Assembly: GCF_000422885.1 (NCBI RefSeq)
Contig: NZ_AUGX01000010.1
Span: 62,001-126,000, forward strand
Source of the DNA: Ottowia thiooxydans DSM 14619
GTDB lineage: Bacteria > Pseudomonadota > Gammaproteobacteria > Burkholderiales > Burkholderiaceae_C
Length of the DNA stretch: 64,000 bases
Direction: 5' to 3'
Part shown: piece by piece, positions 15,109 to 21,965 of the stretch
How the letters are laid out: each line of letters opens with the position of its first letter
Position numbering within the stretch: the stretch's first letter is position 1
The notes under the pieces: model-generated
Database searches by the model: none
The model's input: the letters and a program-made list of their open reading frames with translations, nothing else
Told to the model about the DNA's origin: nothing
Position numbers and translations under genes: made by a program

Positions 15109-17313
15109 TCAAAAGCCTCGACTCCGAAGGTAGCCCATGATTTTCACTGACCTGAACGAGGCTGCGATTTGCATGCAGTTCTGACCAGCAGTATCTGGCC
15201 GTAGTGGTTCTCCGCCATGTTGCATCATGAGGTCAAAAACCTCTGGTAGGTCGCTTTCAGCCGCCAGCATTAAGGGCGTGCGCCCTGGAACCGGATAGTG
15301 GTGTGGGGCGTTGGGGCTAGCCTTGGACTCCAGCAGAATTGCCGCAATCTCAGTCAACTTACCGACGGTGTGCCGTTTGGTGTGAAGATTTACGAGTGAT
15401 CTAGCCGTCGCCAAGGCCCATTCAGGGTTGGATCGCACGAGATCGGTATCATTACCGAATGTGCCCGAAAAACCAACCCCAAACCGTCTCATCGTGTCCT
15501 GTTGAACGAGATCGGGCTCGGTGAGCAGCGCCAGAGTCAACTTTTCAAGCATCCTATTCGGATTCACCTTGAAAAACAGTTGTGAGACCAGGTAATACAG
15601 TGGCGTCTGGTTGTCTGTGAGCGCGTGTTGGTTTTTGTCGGCCTTCTGATCTAACAATGCTCGGACTACATCTGGCGCCCCCAAATCAATGGCGCACATA
15701 AGTGGAGTGAGGCGCTTTTTGTGCGTCATGGCATTGATGGTCGCCACTTGGTGAGGGATGACCAAGAGCAAGTCGAGTACATCACGGTTTCCGGTGGCTT
15801 CCGCGTATTGCAATGCGCAGAGAAGTGCCGAAGCACCGGAACTGTCCAGATCGTCGACCGGGGCACCGGCATCCAGCAAGGCTTTCACTTGAGATGCCTG
15901 ACCGAATGACGCAAAGAGCCTGAGTTGTGGCCAACGCCGCACCTCGCCGCTGGCAAACTGCACTGACCGGACGCGATCAAGTTTTTTGAGGTCTATCTTG
16001 AGTTCTTCGACCGTTTCCTTGGATATAGCCATGAGGCCGGGCGCAGGTAGCTCCGACAGGTCTGGCTCACATTCAACGAAGCGCCCTCGTGTTGGGAAAA
16101 GCCTGGGCAGCATCTGCACAAACTGCTCTATTTCCCATTCGTCAAGCACGCCCGTACCGGACGCAGGTTTCCGGAACAGGCCCAGCGTGATTCCAACGTG
16201 CTTGAGCTGCTTCAGGAAGTTTTTCTTCGCTAGAAAGCCAGCGACGCATGCGGATTCTTCGATGAGGTCCTTGATCTGACGTCCTACGCGGTAGCTCGCC
16301 AACTCGAAGGCCCGCTGGTAGTAAGGAAGGGCATCTTGATACTGACCAGACAAGGTGTGCCAGCGAGCCCTCATCCATTCGTAGTGGTAGGCCGTCAGCC
16401 CATTTGGGTCGCATTCAGCAGCCCGCGCTTCTAGTTTGCTGATCTCATCCCGTGTTCGCTGTTGGTCGCCCGCTTGTTTGGAGGATGTTCGCCTCAATTC
16501 ATACCAAAGCTTCCTGCCCGGCTCTGCTAGTTCAGGCCAACTGTGGCCAACGCGCCCGACCAGCTCCCACAGTCGGTCTTGCACTGCATGATCGGTAGGT
16601 GATCTCTCAAACCCTCGAATAATCAACGGCCTGACTGGCCTGCTCCAATCGCGTTCGAATCGAGTGAGGGCCGTGGCGATCATTAGCCACAATGCGGCGG
16701 TGCTGCCTTTTGTGCTGTCGCGCTTTACGTCCAAGACCCGTTGCGAAAACAGCTTGATACCCTGTGCAGAGGGCAAGTCAATGCCATTACGCCACTTGCT
16801 TACCTTTTCGCGATCCGTGCGATCTGTCCCGGTGCTTTCTGGATACAACAGCTTTTCTGTTGGACCTTGCAGATACCCGTCCAGCCACCCGAAAACGACA
16901 GCAAGCGGTGAATCCGCGGTACTCAACATCAGGGACAAGTCAGGGCCAGGCGACAGAGCCTGCGCTTTCAGCAGAAACTGGGCCACGAAAGGGATGAAGA
17001 AGTCCTCGATCAGAATTGGCAGTGTGTCGTCCCTGCCCACTGAGTCAAGCGTTACGTCCAAGAGCAGGTGGCAATAGCTTTCCTTGACCTCTGCAAACCA
17101 AGCCAGCACTAGCTTGTGGGCCGTTTTGCCGTAGTAGCGTTCCGTGCCTTCAAGCAACACAGTTTGTATGACGGCGTCAAGCTTCTCCCAGTCAAAGTCT
17201 CCTTCACGGGCAAGGCGACCGACATCACTGCCAACCTTTTTGATGTCCAATGCCCCGACTATCGCGCTGACGCATTCTCCGAGCCTGGGGTATGGGGGTA
17301 GAGCAGAGGTCAT
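15109..17313 (-). CDS. Large ankyrin-repeat protein of unknown function
   Basis: 734 residues from ATG 17313, which overlaps the stop of the HicA-like gene by ATGA. The first 420 residues are helical with no family I recognise; YEWMRARWHTLSGQYQDALPYYQRAFELA (about residues 300-330) looks like a TPR-type helix pair. The C-terminal third carries ankyrin repeats: LFASFGQASQVKALLDAGAPVDDLD, LTPLMCAIDLGAPDVVRALLDQKADKN, GRTPLMLAAESDLPEVFDLMMQHGG and a final QNCMQIAASFRSVKIMGYL. No signal or membrane segment is seen. Ankyrin repeats mediate protein binding. The coupling to a HicA-like gene inside a defence-rich element suggests a role in toxin control or phage defence, but this is inference. Confidence 0.65.
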   Translation of the reverse strand: MTSALPPYPRLGECVSAIVGALDIKKVGSDVGRLAREGDFDWEKLDAVIQTVLLEGTERYYGKTAHKLVLAWFAEVKESYCHLLLDVTLDSVGRDDTLPILIEDFFIPFVAQFLLKAQALSPGPDLSLMLSTADSPLAVVFGWLDGYLQGPTEKLLYPESTGTDRTDREKVSKWRNGIDLPSAQGIKLFSQRVLDVKRDSTKGSTAALWLMIATALTRFERDWSRPVRPLIIRGFERSPTDHAVQDRLWELVGRVGHSWPELAEPGRKLWYELRRTSSKQAGDQQRTRDEISKLEARAAECDPNGLTAYHYEWMRARWHTLSGQYQDALPYYQRAFELASYRVGRQIKDLIEESACVAGFLAKKNFLKQLKHVGITLGLFRKPASGTGVLDEWEIEQFVQMLPRLFPTRGRFVECEPDLSELPAPGLMAISKETVEELKIDLKKLDRVRSVQFASGEVRRWPQLRLFASFGQASQVKALLDAGAPVDDLDSSGASALLCALQYAEATGNRDVLDLLLVIPHQVATINAMTHKKRLTPLMCAIDLGAPDVVRALLDQKADKNQHALTDNQTPLYYLVSQLFFKVNPNRMLEKLTLALLTEPDLVQQDTMRRFGVGFSGTFGNDTDLVRSNPEWALATARSLVNLHTKRHTVGKLTEIAAILLESKASPNAPHHYPVPGRTPLMLAAESDLPEVFDLMMQHGGEPLRPDTAGQNCMQIAASFRSVKIMGYLRSRGF

Positions 17314-17549
17314 ATCTGAGTACAAAATGAAATACGGCGGATGTCTCGCCTGAAGTTTAGGCTGGCACGCCAATCGCTGGGAGTGCCGGGAACGGCGAGT
17401 TTCTTTCCATTGGGTGAAATTAGTTTTCCATGTTTTTTGCCAGAGATGTATCGCCAGCCGTTAGTCAATAGGTGCCGCACAGTGGCGGCGATTTCTTTGT
17501 CATTGCTGTAGTGCATGGTAATCGGCAGGTTCGATACCAAAAGCGACAT
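17310..17549 (-). CDS. HicA-like small protein
   Basis: 79 residues. The middle reads VRHLLTNGWRYISGKKHGKLISPNGKKLAVPGTPSDWRASLNFRRDIRR, which follows the HicA/YcfA pattern: a helix, GGKHxK-type catalytic strand (here GKKHGKL), then PNG...VPxTPSD. HicA toxins are double-stranded-RNA-binding-fold ribonucleases whose His sits in that strand; His is present here. There is no HicB gene. Instead the gene overlaps the start of the ankyrin protein gene by four bases, and a 56-residue basic protein gene lies 15 bp upstream on the same strand. A three-gene operon is likely. Confidence 0.65.
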   Translation of the reverse strand: MSLLVSNLPITMHYSNDKEIAATVRHLLTNGWRYISGKKHGKLISPNGKKLAVPGTPSDWRASLNFRRDIRRISFCTQI

Positions 17550-17563
17550 CGAACCCTCTCCTG

Positions 17564-17734
17564 TTACTTGGAGCCTGCCGCCTTACCTTGATTCGTCGTC
17601 GCCGCACTTTGGGCACGGGCAGCGAATGAGCCAGCTTTGACTTGTCCGCCGCCACCTTTAGCTGTGCTTGATTGAATGCGAGCGGCGGCTTGGGTGGTCA
17701 TGGGGCTAGACTTGGGGGAAGATTTTGCAGACAT
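17564..17734 (-). CDS. Small Ala/Ser/Lys-rich protein
   Basis: 56 residues from ATG 17734, which has AAAGGA six bases upstream; a longer frame starts at 17770. The composition is Ala, Ser, Gly, Gln and Lys with two copies of an AAxRxQSxxAK/T-type motif (AAARIQSSTAK and FAARAQSAATTN). I recall similar short proteins beside accessory genes in proteobacterial mobile elements but know no function. It is probably disordered and basic. It is the first gene of the HicA-like/ankyrin operon. Confidence 0.5.
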   Translation of the reverse strand: MSAKSSPKSSPMTTQAAARIQSSTAKGGGGQVKAGSFAARAQSAATTNQGKAAGSK

Positions 17735-17878
17735 GTCGGTCCTTTCAATGAACGTTGCTCGAATCGGCAACGGACTGAAGGTTATTGAACGGACTGCAAT
17801 TCGTCTGCCGCGCCACAGCTCAAAGTTTTCGGATTTTTGAACAGCGGTACTCGCCAGTCACCGCCCACGTTCTTAAAT

Positions 17879-17894
17879 CCCTCGAATTCGAGGG
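17879..17894. repeat. Perfect 16-bp palindrome downstream of the internal recombinase
   Basis: CCCTCGAATTCGAGGG lies 6 bp past the stop of the internal recombinase gene. It may be a recombination or regulatory site. As a terminator it would have no loop. Confidence 0.4.
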
Positions 17895-17899
17895 TATTG

Positions 17900-18862
17900 C
17901 TACAGCAAGCTTGGCAGCTTCCGCTTTGCCACCGGCCGGATGTACCTTGCCAGCATCAAGTCACTGGTGTGGCCCGTTTGGTCGCGTATTTGCCAAGGCT
18001 GAAGACCGGCAATCGCGGCTTGGGTGCAATAGCCTGAGCGCAAACTGTGGCCGCTCACTGCGGACGGGTCGCCACCAACGCGCCGCACAGCATCTTTGAC
18101 GATCAATGCCACCGACTGTGCCGACAACGGCTTTTCCGACACGTTGTCGTGCCGGTCAACGGAACGGAACAGCCAGCCGGTGCGGATGCCCGTCAACTCT
18201 TGCCACTGCTTCAGAGCTTTCACTGGGCAGCGTTCACCGTTGGCGTGCGGAATGAAACAAGTTCGGCCCGCCCCTTCCTGGTCAGTCTTGGAGCGCACGA
18301 TCAGCAGTTCAAGCCCGGTAGCGTGTTCAGTAATGTCCTCACAGCGCAATGCCACCAGTTCCGATCTGCGCATGGCCGAACCCCAGCCGATCAGCAGCAA
18401 GGCTTGGTCACGCGCCGCTTTAACCGGCTTTTGTTGCCCCAGCACCAGCAGCATTTCCAGCAGATCGTCCTTCACCACGGGTTTGACACGCCGCTGGCGC
18501 GTGCCAATGGTGCGCCGGATGCCTTGCATCGTGCGTTTCACCTGAGGGTGCTTGGTGGGGGAGGGGTGACCAGCATCTACGCAGGCCTTGCCAATGGCGA
18601 TCAGCCTGCGTTCGAGGGTGGCAACCGCCAAAGTTGACGCCGCGTCAACCATGTACGCAATCACTTGCTCCGGCGTGGCCGGAATGGTGCCGCCATGGTC
18701 ACAGAAGTGGCGCACGTCGGCGGCATAGCCGTGCTTGGTGGCGCTTGACTGCGCGGCAGCCATGTAGCTGTCTGCCGTCAACTTTCGCCGCTTCCCCGGC
18801 ATGGCAGTGGCTGGGGTGGTTTCGGCGCATGGCATATCGTTGTTTGGGTGTTGGTTTTTCAT
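17900..18862 (-). CDS. Tyrosine recombinase/integrase (internal)
   Basis: 320 residues with a complete tyrosine recombinase active site: first Arg in WGSAMRRSELVALR, the His-x-x-Arg in SGHSLRSGYCTQAA, the second His in DQTGHTSDLMLARYI, with the nucleophilic Tyr in that last stretch (ARYIRP). The N-terminal SAM-like core-binding domain covers about residues 30-125. It is shorter than the terminal integrase and belongs to the stand-alone recombinase group found in accessory regions. It sits in the middle of the element, so it may be a relic of an earlier nested insertion or may act on internal sites such as the adjacent palindrome. Confidence 0.85.
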   Translation of the reverse strand: MKNQHPNNDMPCAETTPATAMPGKRRKLTADSYMAAAQSSATKHGYAADVRHFCDHGGTIPATPEQVIAYMVDAASTLAVATLERRLIAIGKACVDAGHPSPTKHPQVKRTMQGIRRTIGTRQRRVKPVVKDDLLEMLLVLGQQKPVKAARDQALLLIGWGSAMRRSELVALRCEDITEHATGLELLIVRSKTDQEGAGRTCFIPHANGERCPVKALKQWQELTGIRTGWLFRSVDRHDNVSEKPLSAQSVALIVKDAVRRVGGDPSAVSGHSLRSGYCTQAAIAGLQPWQIRDQTGHTSDLMLARYIRPVAKRKLPSLL

Positions 18863-18912
18863 GGTTGCTTGGTTAGCGGTAATGTTGACTTTTCGCTAGT
18901 CAGCCGACTTTG

Positions 18913-18938
18913 AACAAGCGGCACGGTGGCCGCTTGTT
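18913..18938. terminator. Strong hairpin between the internal recombinase and the upstream gene pair
   Basis: AACAAGCGGC / GCCGCTTGTT is a perfect 10-bp stem with a 6-base loop. It lies after the minus-strand gene pair (19678-18979) and before the recombinase start at 18862. There is no clear U-run. Confidence 0.5.
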
Positions 18939-18978
18939 GTCTCTGCCGCTGAACTGGCGGGGAATGCGTTGGCTCAGT

Positions 18979-19386
18979 TCATGGTCGCACGCTGGCGATT
19001 GCCCTGGGTGTTGGTGGCGCGAAGTCGGCGGTGTGGCGGCGGCATGCAGCGGAGAGGCAAAACGCCGTGGCTGCAAAATCTCCCAGCTCAGCCAGCAGCC
19101 AGCCAAGTGCCTCCGTGGCATCACCGGAAATTTCGCCGGTTTCAACTTCCGGCGCTGCACGCGCCAGGATTTGCCCCACGGCCGACAAACCGAGGTGAAT
19201 GGTGTTCATGGCCACTTCCGCGTTTTCAGCGATTTGCACCAGCAGGAAAGCATCCGCTTCCTCGTACTGAATGGCTTCACCGGGGCGTGCGGTCAGTAAC
19301 GGCAACTGCAACAGCAAGTCGCGCATTGGCCGCTCGGAGCCGCCCGAATGGAAATGCTCAGTGTTTCGCTGCATTTCAATACTCAC
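18979..19386 (-). CDS. Hypothetical protein, element-associated
   Basis: 135 residues, soluble, helical in the middle (AFLLVQIAENAEVAMNTIHLGLSAVGQILA, ATEALGWLLAELGDFAATAFCLS). Ala-Leu-rich helices around conserved acidic residues give no family I can name. It overlaps the stop of the upstream gene by 11 bases, so the two are coupled. Its C-terminal tail is Ala/Pro/Arg-rich and probably disordered. Confidence 0.5.
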   Translation of the reverse strand: MSIEMQRNTEHFHSGGSERPMRDLLLQLPLLTARPGEAIQYEEADAFLLVQIAENAEVAMNTIHLGLSAVGQILARAAPEVETGEISGDATEALGWLLAELGDFAATAFCLSAACRRHTADFAPPTPRAIASVRP

Positions 19387-19678
19387 TGGGGTACAAGAGG
19401 CAAGTTGAACTGCGGTCAGCTTCAGTTATGACCCAAACTCGCTCCCCCGCTACCGTGTAGCTTGAAAGCAGACGCAAGCGGCGCGTTACTGCGAACTCGT
19501 TTTCAGCGGCATCTTCTGGCGGCACTTCGCCCCAATCGCCGCGCACATGGCGATTCAAGTATTCGCTGGCATTGATGCCGTGCCGCTCAAGGTGTTCGAG
19601 CACAGCAGGGGTAGCCACGACTTGGCCGAGTGCGAAGCGCGGGGACACACTTGGTGTGCCGGTGTTTTTTGTTTGCAT
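19376..19678 (-). CDS. Conserved plasmid/ICE-type hypothetical protein
   Basis: 100 residues from ATG 19678, preceded by GGAG. The sequence FALGQVVATPAVLEHLERHGINASEYLNRHVRGDWGEVPPEDAAENEFA then VWVITEADRSSTCLLYPSEY follows a small family widespread on plasmids and integrative elements. Members are often mislabelled as a restriction subunit. No catalytic motif is visible and its role is unknown. A TGCAACGCAAC copy lies 39 bp upstream, which may link its control to that of the replication initiator. Confidence 0.65.
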   Translation of the reverse strand: MQTKNTGTPSVSPRFALGQVVATPAVLEHLERHGINASEYLNRHVRGDWGEVPPEDAAENEFAVTRRLRLLSSYTVAGERVWVITEADRSSTCLLYPSEY

Positions 19679-19972
19679 TGCATTTGCTCCGATAACGAGT
19701 TGGCCGCGCCATCCGTTGCAACGCAACTGGAAATGAAAAAAGCCAAGTCAGTTGCCCGACTTGGCTTTTCATTCAGAGGTGTATCGCTGCTTTGGTGGTA
19801 TTGCGGCACGGCGCGGTATGCGCCGCTTTTTCAAGTTATCAGAGCGTGTGGGAAAGATCGAGCACTGTTTAACTTTGGCAAGACCAAACGTCTTGAAGCT
19901 TCCTGTGCGAACTGTAAAGGCTGAGTGCCCGCACACCCGTGCGATTGGCAATTAACCTTAAAGGAAAATCAC
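19679..19972. other. Intergenic region with repeat, two hairpins and divergent promoters
   Basis: This gap between divergent genes holds the TGCAACGCAAC copy (19717-19727), a perfect 12-bp stem AAAAGCCAAGTC / GACTTGGCTTTT (about 19738-19769) and a second 6-bp stem CGGCGC / GCGCCG followed by CTTTTT (19809-19831). Terminator-like hairpins between divergent genes are odd. They may mark the edge of an inserted gene cassette starting to the right. Confidence 0.5.
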
Positions 19973-20206
19973 ATGCTTGCAAAGATCATTCAAGAAGGCC
20001 TCCTGAACCATGGGTTTCATATCTTGGAGACTAGAACAATTCAATACGGTACGCAGATTCGACTGCTTGAAGGTGCCATCATCAACGTGTACCGCACCCC
20101 GAAAGTCCTGGTTCAAGGAAAGTCCATTTCCGCATCGCCGGAGCAGCTGAGGAAAAACCTTGAATATGTGCTTCCGGCGCGGATCACGGTTTGGAACATC
20201 ACTTAA
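19973..20206 (+). CDS. Small protein resembling the RNase HIII N-terminal (TBP-like) domain
   Basis: 77 residues from ATG 19973, which has AAAGGA seven bases upstream. The pattern IQYGTQIRLLEGAIINVYRTPKVLVQGKS resembles the strand arrangement of the DUF3378/TBP-like nucleic-acid-binding domain at the N-terminus of RNase HIII, where a basic strand ends in QGK. This is a short-motif similarity and may be chance, but as a free-standing protein in a defence-rich region it would be a plausible nucleic-acid sensor. It is convergent with the membrane protein gene, 37 bp away. Confidence 0.5.
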   Translation: MLAKIIQEGLLNHGFHILETRTIQYGTQIRLLEGAIINVYRTPKVLVQGKSISASPEQLRKNLEYVLPARITVWNIT

Positions 20207-20243
20207 GGCCTAGTTGGGGTCGAAGTGCCCCAGGCAAAGCCAT

Positions 20244-20885
20244 TCAATGCCCCTCTGGGGGCTTCTCCAGCTCCCAACGGACAGTGGTTGTGATGACTTG
20301 AAACGTGTTGTAGACAAAAGACTTGAGCAGCAATACTAGATAGACGCTCCAAGCACCAAAAATAACAAGTGCCAAAGACACAGGTGCCTTGTAAATCAAT
20401 CCAACTTTCCAGGCGCAATCAGAGGTGGCCAGCGCCTTGCCGATCAGAACTGAAACCAGCCCTTGTGGCTGTGAAAAAAGCGCAAAGCAGATACAGACAA
20501 ACAGGTAGGCAATGTAGTGACTGAAAACCAACATGAACTGTACAAGGTTGTATTTCAAATAGCTTTCGCCCGTCGATTCGTATTCAACCTTCGCCATCGT
20601 AACGAAAATGTCCAGCTTGGTTACCGTTACGAAGACGGTGAAACCAGCAATCAAGAACCCCAAGATGGACGTGCTAAAAGAGAGCCCAACCTCCGCATAC
20701 TTTCGGAGCGCAGCCGAAAGCACAGGTGCGTTGTGCCATTGCATGTAGCAGAATGCAGTCAAGGCGATTGCTACCGCCAAGGCTACGCGTCGATTGAATT
20801 TCGAGTGAGGGAACTTTCGTCCCAATAGATACAAGGCCAGGACGGTCTTTTCTCGACCAAGATCGTCCGGTTCAGGTATTGCCAT
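20244..20885 (-). CDS. Four-helix membrane protein of unknown function
   Basis: 213 residues with four hydrophobic segments: about 33-50 (VALAVAIALTAFCYMQW), 67-92 (LSFSTSILGFLIAGFTVFVTV), 115-142 (FMLVFSHYIAYLFVCICFALF) and 168-192 (APVSLALVIFGAWSVYLVLLL). Both ends are probably cytoplasmic. It overlaps the upstream soluble protein gene by 14 bases, so the pair is coupled. The order and size (soluble partner of 349 residues with a four-helix membrane protein) recall two-gene phage-defence systems such as Kiwa, but I see no sequence match. GC content is lower than in the Res gene next to it, suggesting a separate origin. Confidence 0.6.
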   Translation of the reverse strand: MAIPEPDDLGREKTVLALYLLGRKFPHSKFNRRVALAVAIALTAFCYMQWHNAPVLSAALRKYAEVGLSFSTSILGFLIAGFTVFVTVTKLDIFVTMAKVEYESTGESYLKYNLVQFMLVFSHYIAYLFVCICFALFSQPQGLVSVLIGKALATSDCAWKVGLIYKAPVSLALVIFGAWSVYLVLLLKSFVYNTFQVITTTVRWELEKPPEGH

Positions 20886-21921
20886 CTTGCCCGCCAGAGA
20901 ATTGTTGAGCCAATCGGACTAACTTGACTTCTTTTTCAACAGATATCTCTTGGGCTCCGGTGCGGACTTGACCTGACTGTTTGTAAGTGGCGAAGATTGA
21001 AAACAACTTCTGGGCCGCCGCCTTCATCGCTTTCGGAACCCCATCTATCAAGACCTGAATTTTGAAGTCATCATTGGTGCCAGATAACTTGCGCCCTTCT
21101 GTATCCGTGCCTGAAAGTGCTACCTCCGCATTTCCATCAAGTGCGCTTTCCGCATGGTCCTTGACCTGAGTTTTAACAAGGCCTTCTGGATTTCGATAGC
21201 TGACGGTTGCGGATGATGCGTGAAGCTGATTCCCTTGGGCTCGGAATTTCTTAAAAAGACCGTCATTGTTGATTTCGTTATTCGGCTTCAGCAACTTGAT
21301 GGAGAAGGCTTTCAACTTATCAAACCGGTCTACAAACGCATCTAGAGAGTCTTCGCTCGCAAGGGAGACAACCTCAAGATTTGGATGGGGATACCTGTCC
21401 AGCACAGACTCCTTCATTTTCTTTTTTTGATCGCGATTGGCACCGTCTGGAAATTCTTGTTCCAGAAGACTTTCTAAAGTGGTTTTTACAAACGCCTCGT
21501 GTGCATGCTTCAGGAATCGCTCAGTGGTTGTGCAGAAGCTTTCTAGTCCAGGCGCACCTGTCACCTCAGGCAGGAATAACAACTTGTGGTCTCTCAGGAT
21601 CAGAACAAACAATGACGACGGAGCTGATGGTAGTTTTTGGACGCTTGTGACCAGCTTCCCATTTTCATAAATCTGATCGCGCTGAAGAATGGTGTCCTTG
21701 ACGAATTTTCCAACGATGGCAGGTTCAGGATGTTTTCCATCCACCTGGATAGAGATCAACTCGACATCGTGGAAAAAATAGGATGTGTCCTTGTATGCCC
21801 TCCTGAATTTGGAGTCGGTGAACGCTGGAATCACGACCTCTTCGCACAGGTCGAGCATTTCCAAGCTGCCAAAGTGGCAAATAAAGTTCGCAAACTGGAC
21901 TGAGCGTTTATTCGTAGCCAT
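20872..21921 (-). CDS. Soluble partner of the four-helix membrane protein, unknown
   Basis: 349 residues, no signal or membrane segment. I do not recognise a family. The N-terminal 130 residues look alpha/beta (NFICHFGSLEMLDLCEEVV, SLFVLILRDHKLLFLPEVTG). The middle is charged and helical (about residues 140-215), and the last 140 residues look beta-rich, with TVSYRNPEGLVKTQVK and DDFKIQVLIDGVPKAMKAAAQKLF. The Res gene ends 45 bp upstream in the same direction, so it may be transcribed from the restriction operon. It overlaps the membrane gene by 14 bases. A sensor or regulator feeding the membrane protein is a reasonable guess only. Confidence 0.55.
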   Translation of the reverse strand: MATNKRSVQFANFICHFGSLEMLDLCEEVVIPAFTDSKFRRAYKDTSYFFHDVELISIQVDGKHPEPAIVGKFVKDTILQRDQIYENGKLVTSVQKLPSAPSSLFVLILRDHKLLFLPEVTGAPGLESFCTTTERFLKHAHEAFVKTTLESLLEQEFPDGANRDQKKKMKESVLDRYPHPNLEVVSLASEDSLDAFVDRFDKLKAFSIKLLKPNNEINNDGLFKKFRAQGNQLHASSATVSYRNPEGLVKTQVKDHAESALDGNAEVALSGTDTEGRKLSGTNDDFKIQVLIDGVPKAMKAAAQKLFSIFATYKQSGQVRTGAQEISVEKEVKLVRLAQQFSGGQDGNT

Positions 21922-21965
21922 TGTTTTCCCTGAAATGTGGTTTTTCTATATGTCGCAGTTTAGAT

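Noticed and set aside
18913-18938. AAGCGGCAC match to the tRNA-Thr 3' end as an att remnant
   Set aside because: The match is only nine bases and is fully explained by a perfect hairpin.
20244-21921. Kiwa (KwaA/KwaB) system
   Set aside because: Only the architecture (small four-helix membrane protein plus soluble partner) is similar; gene order is reversed and no sequence pattern could be matched.
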